Positions 1-10,024 of a DNA stretch of 64,000 bases are shown here, in pieces; within the stretch, counting starts at the first letter, position 1; each line of letters starts with the position of its first letter. Position numbers and translations under genes: made by a program. The notes under the pieces are model-generated. The model saw nothing but the letters and a program-made list of their open reading frames with translations. It was not told where the DNA came from and did no database searches. The stretch is from Berberis thunbergii (Eukaryota > Streptophyta > Magnoliopsida > Ranunculales > Berberidaceae), in the NCBI GenBank assembly GCA_003290165.1, contig QNQO01009207.1, forward strand, positions 90,115 through 154,114. The letters are read 5' to 3'.

Positions 1-330
1 GACTAGTCCCTAATTTCATCGTTAAGCTTCCCAATATAGACAGGAGATCGAATGAAGCAAATATTATTGTCACCAACAGACCAATCACAGAATGCAAAAC
101 CCTAATAGTCAAGGTAATGCCAATAACCGTCTAGCCATTAAGACCTATTTGAGCAAGAGGAATGCCCAAAAAATCTAAATATTCCCAAAATATTCTAGGA
201 CTGGGAATAAAAGGTCAGACAGGAACATACACGAGTAGAGTGCAATATAAGGACTATCGTTTTGCCTAGGCAGAACGATCTCGAGGTCGTATGGCAGAGA
301 ATAGTTAGAACGAACAGTATCAAACATCGT
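1..330 (-). pseudogene. Antisense ORF relic similar to PF04195 plant retrotransposon protein
   Basis: Reading the minus strand in from about 330 gives a stretch alignable with the longer copy at 33886-34347. A 'PYDLEIVL..' segment corresponds to 'VPEDLLLYVL'. It is followed by 'LDFLGIPLAQIGLNG' matching 'LDILRIPLAQLGPNG', a hallmark of the 'putative gypsy-type transposon' domain (PF04195) of plant repeats. Several frame changes and stops break it, and it runs off the window. It lies just upstream of the 3' LTR and is antisense to the retrotransposon. The assignment rests on comparison with the second copy, not on a search. Confidence 0.5.
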
Positions 331-583
331 TTGTGAAGCCTTCTTGGGCGAAAAGTAAGCTTTGCAAGCAGTAAGTGGCTAGCCATCTAGTATATTGTCG
401 GCCGACATTGAAAAGGAATGAAGGAACAAGGAAAACGAAGAAGATGAGAGAAAAATAAGCCCTAATTTCAAAGATAGCGTACAGTCCATCAAAGATGTTA
501 ACAATATTAAATGCGAAGCAATGATGAAATTGAAAGTCCAACCGTCGTCAAGTTAGTGACCATGGCAGCGTACCCACTAACTA

Positions 584-595
584 AGGGGGAGTAAC
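584..595 (+). other. Polypurine tract before the 3' LTR
   Basis: The sequence AGGGGGAGTAAC directly precedes the LTR start TGATGATCC. The same tract and spacing occur in inverted orientation at 33617-33630, which supports its role as the plus-strand priming site. Confidence 0.6.
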
Positions 596-1250
596 TGATG
601 ATCCATCAAATAAGACTGTTATCATGACCATACACGTGACAAAGATCATCCATCTCGAGGATCAAATATCCCAAGACTCGGGCCAATTCACAAAGCCTAG
701 AAAGGGCGGATCCAGACATAAAAGCCCAAACATAGCCCATCAGAATAAATCATAGTCGGGGGCCCAAATCCAAGATCGATAGAGTTATCCCTTAAGGGGG
801 ATGAACGTTACAAAGAAAAAGAGTCGTGGAGAGTGTTACGCCTCCGAGGACGTATCTTCATAAAAAAGGAGGTTGTTACAGATAATGTCGCATCTCGTTG
901 CGCCTCATATGCTTAAGTCACGCAAAGATTAATGACGACCATTATATAAGGTCAAGGAAAAATTCGACAAATGTATGCAATTTTAATTCTGTACAAATTT
1001 ATCTCCATCTCTAACTCAGTTATTGACTTAAGCATCAGAATGTCATCGGCTACCAAAAATGTGGTCTTTGACAATCTAACATTTTTTTGTAGGTCAGACT
1101 TACATGAGACCAGAGTTTGGATGTATCAGTTACTATTGTTTGAAATACCTCTTTTGGATGCTCATTTTTATACTCACATAACGTTTTCCTCATCACATGA
1201 GGTAATACACATTTTTTCATTCCTTTCAAATGAGACGATACAGAGGAACA
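596..1250 (+). repeat. 3' LTR (right end approximate)
   Basis: The LTR starts with TGATGATCC after the purine tract. A TATA-like TATATAAGG lies near 944. The stretch around 1020-1065, including GTCATCGGCTACC, is shared with the inverted LTR at 33050-33010. Similarity is patchy after about 1065 and may continue to about 1250. Confidence 0.5.
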
Positions 1251-1933
1251 AAGCTTTTGGGTCTCATACGTTGTTTATATAATGAGCATGTTATATGTAT
1301 ATACATGGGCATTAAAATCTAAACCATTTTATCTTCTAGTTATAGGAATATGTAAGTACGTGTATCTTTAAAACCTTATATCCTCTTATTTTTAATGTTC
1401 ATTAAAAAGTTTGAGAGTTGTACATGAATCTATACTTATGGCTTTTCATATGATACATGCATGTATTTGCTTTGCAAATCTTTTGATTTATAATTATACA
1501 CCAAATTATTTATCTATCTCTCTAAAATAATAACTTTCCCTAGTCTTGGGAGTTTCATTTATCTATGTATTACTGTACATACCACACCGCCCCCAACAAA
1601 AAAAAACAATTGTGAAACCATTTGAAACAATTGCTTTGTTTAAGAAAACAAAAAATTTTGATCTGACTTCCTCCGTAGTACGTAGTCTCACAAGTTCATC
1701 ACCTAGATCACTATTTTCTAAATAACCCTCCAACGTCCATAACTGATGAAAGAAATAAAAATTTAAATGTCAAAGTAATCTTGGGGATGGATTTCTTTTC
1801 TACTTTGATTTAACCGAAGAGAACAAAATAGGTTGTGCAGGCTTATCTCTTGGATTTTCTTTTTCCCAGATTTTTTTAATACATCTCTTCCTACAGGAGA
1901 GCAAGCTTGCACTCTACTTGACATCTGTAGATT
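1251..1933. other. AT-rich intergenic sequence
   Basis: No domain, RNA gene or repeat structure was recognised. A short minus-strand open frame lies at 1763-1933 next to the CACTA insertion point, and weakly coding-looking minus-strand sequence resumes beyond the element at 8244-8450. It could be a gene relic split by the CACTA element, but no family was recognised. Confidence 0.3.
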
Positions 1934-1936
1934 ATA

Positions 1937-2235
1937 CACTACTACAAATATTAGCTTAGGTAACGCCACTTAGATAGCGCTTTTTTAAAGAGCTATCCAA
2001 GTGGGCACTAGGATAGCGCTTATTTGTCTTTAAAAAAAAAAAAAAAAAAAAACGCTACAATAGCGCTTTTAATTTTTTTTTTCAGTTAAGCGCTATCTTA
2101 GTTATGTCTTAGATAGCGCTTTAAAAAACGCTATGAGAAAAAACGTTACCAAAGCTACCATAGCGCTTTTAAAGTGCTTGCATAGCGCTTCTGAAGCGCT
2201 ATGCTACTTACATTTAGGATAGCGCTTCGATTTTG
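1937..2235. repeat. CACTA left terminus and subterminal repeat array
   Basis: After the terminal repeat there are about a dozen direct and inverted copies of a short motif built on TAGCGCT or AGCGCTAT. This is the type of array bound by the small CACTA transposase in En/Spm. It matches the array at the right end. Confidence 0.85.
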
Positions 2236-2373
2236 ATCAAATATCAAATTAAATCTCATTTTTTCAGATCTTGATACGATCGGACGGTTAAGATCACAAG
2301 CCCTCATTTTTTCATTTTTTCAGATTTTGGTTTCCTCGACATTTAGAATTCTCCATTCAAACACACAGAGAGG

Positions 2374-2521
2374 CGATGAGGCGAGGAGGCAAGGAACCGA
2401 GGCGAGGAACCAGAGGAGGCGAGGAACCGAGGAAGGAGGCGATGAACCAGAGGAGGCGAGGAACCGAGGAAGGAGGCGACTCAGGCGAGGAACCAGAGGA
2501 GGCGAGGAACCGAGGAGTCGG
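2374..2521. repeat. Short tandem repeat built on GAGGCGAGGAACC
   Basis: Imperfect tandem copies of GAGGCGAGGAACC and AGAGGAGGC variants give long open frames on both strands (2320-2567) that are a by-product of the repeat. Just upstream, CTCGACATTTAGAATTC (about 2336-2352) also occurs at the end of the MULE MITE at 50403-50565. This suggests a buried MULE end inside the CACTA element. Confidence 0.7.
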
Positions 2522-2838
2522 AAGCTCATTTAAATCTGGGTATTTTGTTTCAAGTTTATATCTTTAGAACCGGGTTGGTTAAGCATGCTTTGATTTTGAA
2601 TGGGTTTTCATTAGTTTGGTTTTGATTTGCCTTTTGTGCCCTAATTTTTTGATTTTCTGAAACGAAATTGAATCATGTTTATGTTTACATGGGGTTTGAT
2701 TGTTTTGATTTATTTTTATGAAATTGACAATGGACTTTGATTATGGTGCTTAAATTTGTGATTTTTTGTGAAACAGACTTGAACAATTTTGACCTAATGA
2801 ATTGGGAATATAATTTACAATGGGTTTCTTCTTATCAG

Positions 2839-2916
2839 GTGTTGGAGTTAGCAGGAAAAGCAGCGAGAGACAACAAGCAATCCAGAATTGAGGTGGAAGA
2901 TGACCATATATCTTGA
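2839..2916 (+). pseudogene. Captured histone H2A exon fragment
   Basis: After a splice acceptor (..TTATCAG at 2838) the frame reads VLELAG, then AARDNKQSRI, then EVEDDHIS and a stop. Plant histone H2A has VLELAGNAARDNKKxRI at this point, in the alpha-2/alpha-3 region of the histone fold, followed by VPRHIQLAVR. About 16 of the first 18 residues fit, and the homology then ends. Only this exon start is present, so it cannot form a histone fold. It is the first of four host-gene pieces inside the CACTA element. The intron-like acceptor shows that genomic DNA, not cDNA, was captured. Confidence 0.75.
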
Positions 2917-3519
2917 GAAAATATTGTTTGCTCCCATCCTAACAAAACATTTTCCACAACTTCGTCGAAAACATGAGGGTAGGGACTATCATTAAATTCA
3001 TGTTTTGCATTTTCTCTCCCTTTTTTCTCTTCTATTTTCTCACTTTTGGCAAGTTTTCTTGGAGAAAGTTTCTTTTAAACATAGCCTAAGAGATGAATGT
3101 CATGTCTTGTTATACGACTAACTAAGTTTTTACATGATCGACCAAGTTATATGCTTATACATACTCATGATATACTCAAGGATACAGAAGTAAGCATGCC
3201 AAACCATCTAATATATCCTTCAGTACAATCGGAAACTAACTAATCAAATTAATAAAAATAGTTGAATCCAATTGTTTTCCCATGTATGGCTGTGGCTACT
3301 TTCTTTGTTAATAAATATTGGTATACGAGTATTGAGATTTAGGAGTGTTTTGCATTAGATATGGTTTGTCACTGCTGTTTGTAGTGCAACTTTCAGGCAG
3401 TTCTTCTTGTTTAATAGATATTATTAAGTCACAGGCTTAGCTGGGTTTAGTATCTTAGTATGGTTGAAGTCTCAAGATTGCTAATTACATTCAGCAATAT
3501 GGTATTGCTATTTTGTCAG

Positions 3520-3674
3520 GTTGCGGAGATGGAAGCTTGTTTGCAGGAATCCAATCTTACAGTTCCAACTCGTGAAGTTCTCTACTCTATTGCTATTGTT
3601 AACTGTGTCACCTATGCCTCGTGATGATTTGGCTCCAATGAGGAATGTGACTCAAACTGCTCCTGTTCCGTCAG
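3520..3674 (+). pseudogene. Captured exon of a SAWADEE homeodomain homolog (homeodomain start)
   Basis: After the acceptor at 3519 the frame reads VAEMEACLQESN, then TVPTREVL. This resembles the first helix of the SHH1/DTF1-type homeodomain of plants, which has a typical EVAEMExxLQ. A frame change follows, and in a second frame MPRDDLAPMRNV leads to a donor after 3674, like the linker before the SAWADEE domain. SHH proteins read H3K4/H3K9 methylation and recruit RNA polymerase IV in RNA-directed DNA methylation. Here the middle of the homeodomain is missing and the frames are not continuous. Identity is strengthened by the SAWADEE fragment 0.85 kb downstream. Confidence 0.65.
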
Positions 3675-4527
3675 GTTGTTATTTTACCAGTTGCCTTTGC
3701 TTTTACGTTGTTCTGGTCACGTTTTGTCAAGTAAGGTTCTTATTTGGTTGATCTGAGTGCTTTAATGCTTTTATCTTGTACTAGTTTTTATTTGACCTTG
3801 CTTGGCGACAAAACTTAGGTTGTGATTTGGAGTCGAAAGTAAATGCACTTGTACTTCTCATAGAAGCACTAGGCTATAGTGATAAGTTATGGTTGTATTA
3901 ATATGGTCAACCAGACTTCTAAGTTTTGGAAATTGAGTTAGTTATTGAGACTCTGAGAGATAGAGATAGTAGCTGTTAGTTATAATTGCTGGGCAGGAAT
4001 GTTTGCAAGAAAATAATTGCTGGTAGTTTTACGTTGCTATATCCAATAAGTAACTTCACAATGTGTTGTGTAACGCAGCCTTAGTCTAAACTTCAAGCGT
4101 GACAACTATTTGCGCTATGCACACTCAGATAATCCAATCGTTCAGCTGAAATGATCCTCTTCCTAACTCCTTAAATCATTTTTAAGCTGATGATAAAACT
4201 ATGGTTTGAAGTTATACTAAGATGTAGAAAGTGTTGTTTCTTTATGTTTGTGATTAAATTGTTGAATCTGAAAGAGGGTACAATGTAACCTTGAGTTAGT
4301 TTGAGTTTCTATAGCTTTGATTGGGCTATACTGGTTGCTTTGATTTATGTAAACGTTTGATTGGGCCGTAGTTTTATTTATTAAGGATTCATCTTATAAG
4401 ATTTGTAGATAGATTTTCATTAAAAAAGAAGTTGATGCATCAGATATGAGAATATGGCGAGGCCGATTGTTGTTGAACTGAATGTGCCTCAAAATTTGTA
4501 TTTCATTTCTAATATTAGTGAATGCAG

Positions 4528-4642
4528 GAAGGAGTGCTTTGGATAACCCTCATCATATGGAATTTGAAGCCAAATCTGCTAGAGATGGGGCATGGTAACT
4601 TCTAACTTGCAGGTATGATGTTGCAACTTTTATCTCTCATAG
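4528..4642 (+). pseudogene. Captured SAWADEE domain exons of an SHH-type gene
   Basis: After the acceptor at 4527 the frame reads SALDNPHHMEFEAKSARDGAW and continues after 4612 with YDVATFISHR, ending at a donor (4643). This is the start of the SAWADEE domain (tandem Tudor-like fold), whose signature is FEAxSxRDxAWYDVxxFL. The two coding parts are separated by only 18 bp (4595-4612) that still start GT and end AG. That is far too short to be spliced, so the original intron was almost wholly deleted. It belongs with the homeodomain piece at 3520-3674 and is in the same order and strand as in the source gene. Confidence 0.75.
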
Positions 4643-5758
4643 GTTTGTTTAACACACATGATCCGGTAATTATCAGCTCATATTGAATATGACTAATCTT
4701 GATATAATTGATTAGCTTGCTTCACTTCATTTTTGGGTTGATTTGTTTCTTGATTGTGATCATTGTTTGAGTTCTTTTCATTGTAAGACATCTCACAGGA
4801 CTGCACCTTCTTGTTTCCAATTTTTTAGGCTCGTGAAGTTGACATTTTTTAATGAATGAAAGAATGAATACACACCTGATAAACTTCAGGGACAGTCTGC
4901 TTCATGTTAGCCATATCAAGTTTGATTGCTGTCAAAGGTGTATTATTAGATGATGCTCCTTGGTGCTCTAAACTTTGACAGTACACTACTCAAAACCTTT
5001 TGCTAGCTTGACATTTTCAATGAGTTAGGTAAGCTATAATAATATAAAAAATATCAACTATATTAGTGTTCTATTCTTTGTTCCAAACCTTTGTCTCAAA
5101 TGACTCAGTATAAATAGTGAGCTCTACAAGCTTATCTTTCACAGCTAGAGCTCCTACTACTTCAGTTTAGTTATAAAGTACTGAAATTGTGAGGAGATAG
5201 CTATAATGGCAAACATCATTATCTTATTTGCTCTAATAACCATGGTGTTCACCTACTCTATAGTTTAACCTCTCAAGGTGGATCTTTACTCTAGTAAATA
5301 GTATTGTGTCATTGAGACTTCAACTCTCAAGTGTCAGGCTAAACCAAATTCTTTCATTTTCATTTTCATTTATTTTTTGGAATTTACAAAATTATGAAAA
5401 CTAAAAAACACAATCACAACTCAAAAGACACTCACCGACTCGCACCACTTTTTTCTTTACCCTTCCTATAAAGATTCTTACCTTGGCCTAGGAAGAAAGG
5501 AAAAAGAAACAGTGAATACAGAGAGAAGGGAAAGAAAGTGAGAGATGAAGAAATAGAGTTATCTGTTGTTATCATTACCCAGAGAAGAGTTGTTGTTGTG
5601 TAGAGTTTGAGTGGGAGAGAGAGAGAGAGTTCTGAACGAGATAAAAAAAAAAGCTCTTGAAATATACTCTCCTCACATTACAGCAACAACTTGTACTAAG
5701 AGAGAAAGAAAGCTAAGAGTGAAAGAACAACAAAAAGGGGAAAAACAGAGTAGGAGAC
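4643..5758. other. Non-coding CACTA interior with a GA-rich leader at 5480-5758
   Basis: Up to about 5480 this is AT-rich with no recognisable domain. From 5480 to 5758 it is rich in GAGA and AAAGAGA tracts, like the 5' UTR of a plant regulatory gene. It runs straight into the start codon of the RSS3-like fragment, so it is probably the captured leader of that gene. Confidence 0.5.
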
Positions 5759-6936
5759 ATGGTGGGCTCAGGAGGATCAGATAGGAGCAAAGAAGTTGTT
5801 GGGATGATAGCCTTGCACGAGGCACTTAGAACCGTCTGTCTCAATTCATAATGGACTTACTCCGTCTTCTGGACCATTCGACCTCGCCCGTACTTACTTA
5901 CTTACTTCTCTGTTTTGCTTTTGTAGTAAATCTCTGATTTTCTCTTTTCTTTGGGTTTTTTTCAATGAGTTGTCTGGGTTTTTTGCAAGAGAAGTCGAGG
6001 TGGTAATGGTTGCAAGGTCGGCGAGGACAACGGTAGCTTGTAATTTTAAGAGTGATTGTGAGAATGGGTTTTGTGTTTGGAGTGATTTTGATAATGGGTT
6101 TTGTTTTTTTAGATTAAATTTGATGGTGGGTTTTGTATTTTAGAGTAATTTTGAAGATGGGTTTATGGTTAAAGATTAATTTTGAAAATTGGTATTAATT
6201 GTCTAATTAAATGTTATGAGTATTTGTTTTCAGTGCAATTTTCACAGTGGATTCTGTTTTTAAATAGTTATGAGTGGATTCTGTTTTCAGTGCAATTTTC
6301 ACAGTGGATTCTAATTAAATGTTATGAGTACTTGCTTCAATAGTGATTTTGATAGTGGGTTATGTTCTTCAGATTGAGTTTGAATATGGGTTTTGTTTTT
6401 AGAGTGTATTAGAAACAAGGGTTTTAGTTTTTGGATTGATTTTGAGGATGGGTTTTGGTTCTTGTGCAGGATGTTGATGTGGGAAGACAGGTTTTGCCGA
6501 GGAAGAGTCGCAGAGTGTCTGGAAGATATAGATGGAGAAGATCAAGTCAGAAAGGCCTTCAGCAAAATGTCTATTCAGCTTTACAATTATGGAAAAGGGT
6601 GGGTACTGGGTAGGTGTTTTTGGGGTTCAAAGTTTTCTGAAAGCAAAGCTTTTGTTGTAAAAGAGTGGACTTTAATTGGTTCATTGATTTGGGCAGGTTA
6701 ATGGGTAAAGTAGCTTCTGATAAGTGTCACAAGTGGGTTTTCAAAGAACCTTCAGAATGTGAAGCTAATATCTCCAATTATTGGCAGAGTTCATTTGATG
6801 CTGTATGTTATGCAAATCCTAAATATCCTCTCTAATGTTAGAAAATTTCGCATTTTTGGTGACTAATTTGAGTTCACTTGTCGATTCTTTGCAGATTCCA
6901 ACTGAATGGACTGATCAGTTTAACTCTGGAATTCAA
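5759..6936 (+). pseudogene. Captured RSS3-like MYC_N (bHLH-MYC N-terminal) gene fragment, five exons
   Basis: The ATG at 5759 opens MVGSGGSDRSKE, then ALHEALRTVCLNS and, after an in-frame TAA, WTYSVFWTIRPRP. Further exons give RSRGGNGCKVGEDNGSL (5990-6042), MLMWEDRFCRGRV with DIDGEDQVRKAFSKM (6470-6599), LMGKVASDKCHKWVF with NISNYWQSSFDA (6697-6802) and IPTEWTDQFNSGIQ (6895-6936). This is the N-terminal half of the plant RSS3-like family (bHLH-MYC_N, PF14215), nuclear proteins linked to jasmonate signalling. Donors and acceptors are mostly intact. At least one nonsense codon is present, and the downstream part is missing. 7021-7060 repeats part of the last exon. Confidence 0.82.
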
Positions 6937-7158
6937 GTAAGGAAGAGCAAATCAGTTTTTTGTATTTTTATGGTTTGATTTCGATTTTGAAGTTTTTAGA
7001 TTTTCCACTCATTGAAAGATTTTCCACTGAATGGACTGATCAGTTTAACTCTAAATGGAGGCCTATTCCGAATGGTTTGTTTATCGTGAAGTCTTTGGAG
7101 ATATTCAGACTTTTATGATGTTTAACTACATGTGTGACTTCGTTGTCTATGAATGCAG

Positions 7159-7430
7159 CTGTTCAGAAAGTTGACAAGGGATGTTAAATCATCCATTCAG
7201 AAGGTGCTGAATCTCTCCCTCCCTTTCTACCCTCTACCACTACATGAATGCATGAACGAAGATGTTCCTAATTGTAATATAGGTTTTCTTGTAGCTAATT
7301 TATTTATGTGAATAAATAGTGTCTTGACAAGGGAAAAGATGTTGACCTGCGAATGGCAATCAATGCCAAAACAATTACAAGTGGCCTTAAGTATTCTCTT
7401 GCCACTGGAAATTGGGGAGGCAGAAAATGA
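7159..7430 (+). pseudogene. Captured RNA polymerase second-largest subunit (RPB2-type) exons
   Basis: An exon after the acceptor at 7158 reads LFRKLTRDVKSSIQK and ends at a donor (7204). The next, from 7323, reads [15 protein letters not shown], then [17 protein letters not shown], and ends in a stop at 7428. The second stretch is a conserved segment of the RNA polymerase beta-like subunit, and plant RPB2 carries nearly the same [16 protein letters not shown]. Pol IV/V NRPD2/E2 is the alternative source. Only about 50 residues of a protein of more than 1,100 residues are present. The piece follows the RSS3-like exons on the same strand with a short non-coding joint, so a read-through transcript would fuse the two. 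Confidence 0.72.
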
Positions 7431-7689
7431 TGCAGATGTCAGGTTTGACTTCTTCTATTGTACGTATGCTATTCATTTTTCCGTGTCTGCATTTCCTTCC
7501 TCTACATCACTGTGGTTAAAGTTAAATCCTTATTTATGATGCTCATAAAGATATTTTGTAAAAAATATGTAAGTTCTAACAACCACTGTTTTTTTTTAGG
7601 TGTGTTCTTGTATTTCAGGTTAAGATTTATATACCGACTTAGTGTGTGTGTGTGTTGTTATACTTATACAATGCCATGATGCAATTTCA

Positions 7690-7823
7690 GGTTATGCAAG
7701 GATACAATTTGAAGTGGCGGTAGAATCTGAGAAACATTCAGCGGTGCCGCAATGTACAGATGAAGTTAGGACTGTAGGAGAAGCTGTTGGCCATTTCATT
7801 TCGTGGCCAATAAAGCTGGTGTA
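7690..7823 (+). pseudogene. DUF8039-like transposon-associated fragment
   Basis: An open stretch reads YARIQFEVAV, then TVGEAVGHFISWPIKLV. The pattern 'TVG-AVG-F--WP--LV' recalls a domain found next to Ulp1-like proteases and transposase-associated proteins of plant CACTA elements. It is probably the only trace of the element's own coding capacity. No protease or TNP2 motif accompanies it. Confidence 0.4.
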
Positions 7824-7989
7824 TATATATGATAGCATATTAACAATTTTGTATGAATGCTTAAATTATATTTTGAATGAATGAGAAACAGTTAGTTATC
7901 ATGTTGTGTCTTTATTGATTGATTGAACGTTGTCATTATTATATTAAATATTATATAAAAAAATATTATATGGTAGTTAATAAAAAAAA

Positions 7990-8240
7990 TTCACCGAAAT
8001 TAAATAGCGCTTTAGAAGCTAATTATAAAAAAAAAATCAAAAAAAAAAATTAAAAAAAAAATCAACAAAATTAAATAGCGCTCATAAAAGCGCTATGCAA
8101 GCTAATTTTAAAAAAAAATTAGCGCTTAATAAAGCGCTATCTAACGAAGCGCTATTCAAGTACGCGCCTTGCATAGCGCTTTTTTGAGCGCTATCTAAGC
8201 CTATTTTTAAGCGTTATGCAAGCCTATATTTGTAGTAGTG
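7990..8240. repeat. CACTA right terminus and subterminal repeat array
   Basis: Inverted and direct copies of the AGCGCT motif fill this end and match those at 1950-2230. The terminal ATTTGTAGTAGTG is the inverted partner of the left end. Confidence 0.85.
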
Positions 8241-8460
8241 ATAGTTTCCTTTCACATACCAACCCAGTTGAAGATACGTCTTCCACTATTTAATCACATC
8301 TTCTAGTTTGTGCATAAAGAGTATTGAATACATGACCAAAGCATGATTTATTCAATATGTTTGAAATCTTCTTAATTTTTAAATCTTAATATCAAGGTTG
8401 TCCATAGCTTGTTGAACATCATTTTCTTCCTTCAAGCAATTTGGAACAGTCTGAGAGAAG

Positions 8461-9528
8461 GCAAAGATTTTTTAATATCACATCTTCTATTGTCCCACAA
8501 TACCAACCTAGATTGTTTTTTTATTTTGATCTTCTAACCCACACCACCAAATTTAAATCACTATTTTTCTCTCTTCTCACCCTCTATTCTCAATAACAAC
8601 AACAAGACCCTGCTGCGATCAACTTCTCTTGTGTCTTGTGGTGTAACGAGGAAGAGGGCGATCGATTACGATGAACGGTGAAAGAAGACCGACGACAGTA
8701 AGATATATAAAAGATGGGGTTGCGATGGTGGCTATTTCTTCTTCCCTCTACACTTGACTCCCCTATTTTTCCCTCCACCGTCCCAACCATCGCAACGTTG
8801 TCCAGTTCTCCAATTATTGCCCGTCCATCATCATCCCACTCTCCCTTCTTCGCCCACACAGCCAGATCAGCCGCCATCATTCCTTTTAAACTTATTTTTC
8901 TCCTTCCTCACTCTGGTTTTTTCCTCGCCCTCGCAGTGGTCTGTGTGATGATGGATTCCCCACTCGCAGCGGGATGGGTGAGCGTAAAAAATTTGAACCT
9001 CATGTAAACACCTGTGAATTTTTTGCCCTCGCGCAGCCCACTACGAAGGCGACAAAAAACAAAAATGGTAAAAAGAAAAAGAAGATGGAAGGTGCCATCG
9101 CGAGATCTAAATTTTTTAATTGGGAGGGAAAAATAGGGGACTGTGGAAGGAAGAAGGAGTTGATTGTGAAGAGATTTTTCAAGTTCAAGTTGAAGTAGAA
9201 TGTAAGAGAGTGTGTGAAGCGAAGAAGAGGAAGTTGGTAGGGAGAGGGTGTCTGTGAAGCGAAGAAGAGGAAGTTGGGAGGGGAGAGAGTATGTGGAGCA
9301 AAGAAGAGGAAATTTGGAAGGAAGAGGGAGTATGTGGAGCAAAAAAAGGAAGTTGGGAGGGGATAGGGAGTTTGAATTTGGAAGGGAAAAATTTAGGTTT
9401 TGCCTTTTATGGGTGGTGTGGAAGATAAATGGTGGTGTGGGACAGAAAGGGAATGGTGTGGGACAAAAAAATTAGATTGATGGTATGAGACAATAGAAGA
9501 TGTGGTGTTAAAATGTAACTGCTTGCTA
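8461..9528. mobile_element. Non-autonomous MULE-like element (~1.07 kb)
   Basis: The left end (8470-8530) and the inverted right end (9512-9420) share CACATCTTCTATTGT and the following tracts, including CCCACACCACCA. The flanks TGAGAGAAG (8452-8460) and TGAGAGAAA (9529-9537) agree at 8 of 9 bases, fitting a MULE target duplication. Exact ends may be off by 1-2 bases. The interior is low-complexity pyrimidine- then purine-rich, with no transposase. Open frames around 8590-9475 are composition artefacts. Confidence 0.6.
9213..9372. repeat. Purine-rich tandem repeat (~45-bp unit)
   Basis: About four imperfect copies of a unit around GAAGAAGAGGAAGTTGGGAG with a GGGAGAGAG tail lie inside the MULE-like element. 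Confidence 0.7.
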
Positions 9529-9537
9529 TGAGAGAAA

Positions 9538-10024
9538 CTAGCATGAGTTAACCCCATATTTTGAGTTTTGAAAGGAAATGTACCAACCTTTTCCAAAAAT
9601 TAATGGAAGCGAACCAACAGAGGGGTGTGATCTGCGCACACTCGGAGGAAGTGTTCCACCATAACCGTTGGTAACTCATTGAGCCAAGTTGGGTCACATA
9701 TTTTGGTTACCACACTATGTGAAACTTAGCTCTGACAACCCACAACCAATAAGGCAACCTGTGGTTATGTAAGAAGAGAAGTCGTCCATGCTAGTAAGAT
9801 CCGACTTTCTACCTATTTTTTTTCTCTTTTGCTTTCGTAATTGCATTAAAATTCCCCCCACTAACAAGGGGTCCATATAGTTTAATGAGTAAAATTCAAG
9901 TTTTCTCCAAAGATGAAAGATTCAAGTAACCTTTTCCTTGTTCCCAGGTCATTTATTTCACATTGAACCACTTGGTTGGTAGCCCACGTAACGCTAACGG
10001 TCATATTATTGGACCACAAACCCA
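9538..10024. other. Unassigned sequence between two MULE elements
   Basis: No coding domain, RNA gene or terminal repeat was recognised. Confidence 0.3.

Larger units (their letters stand above)
1..1250 (+). mobile_element. 3' part of an LTR retrotransposon (internal end plus 3' LTR)
   Basis: The left part is internal sequence, followed by a purine tract and then an LTR that begins TGATGATCC at 596. The same arrangement occurs on the opposite strand at 33640-32900: purine tract, TGATGATAC, a TATA-type promoter, and a shared block ending around GTGTCATCGG. This identifies two copies of one family. The element is cut by the window edge. The right end of the LTR is only approximate, because the terminal CA could not be fixed without a second LTR of the same copy. 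No pol domain is visible in the window part. The antisense PF04195-like ORF suggests a Ty3/Gypsy lineage or a large non-autonomous derivative. Confidence 0.6.
1937..8240 (+). mobile_element. CACTA (En/Spm-type) element carrying fragments of four host genes
   Basis: The element starts CACTACTACAAATAT and ends with the inverted copy ATTTGTAGTAGTG. It is flanked by the 3-bp duplication ATA (1934-1936 and 8241-8243), as expected for CACTA insertion. Both ends hold dense subterminal copies of an AGCGCT-containing motif. The 6.3-kb interior has no TNP2 or TNPA gene. It holds fragments of histone H2A, a SAWADEE homeodomain homolog, an RSS3-like protein, an RNA polymerase second-largest subunit and a DUF8039-like transposon domain. 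All are on the + strand and mostly keep intron-exon borders. This is the structure of a non-autonomous gene-capturing CACTA. Confidence 0.92.

Noticed and set aside
2320..2567. Open frames on both strands over GAGGCGAGGAACC
   Set aside because: Produced by a short tandem repeat that has no stop in several frames; no domain.
1937..7430. First idea that the 6697-6936 exons belong to the RNA polymerase fragment
   Set aside because: MLMWEDRFCRGRV, LMGKVASDKCHKWVF and WQSSFDA fit the RSS3-like family in order, with the 5759 start. The polymerase match begins only at 7159.
1763..8450. Possible host gene split by the CACTA element
   Set aside because: The minus-strand sequence on both sides of the insertion looks weakly coding but matched no family I recognise, so it is mentioned only as intergenic.
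8738..9155. Short inverted match GGAGGGAAAAATAGGGG inside the 8461 element
   Set aside because: Only about 17 bp and in purine-rich DNA; likely chance or an internal feature of the larger inverted repeat.
8714..9475. Ser/Pro-rich and Lys-rich open frames
   Set aside because: Low-complexity interior of a non-autonomous MULE; opposite-strand shadows of each other.
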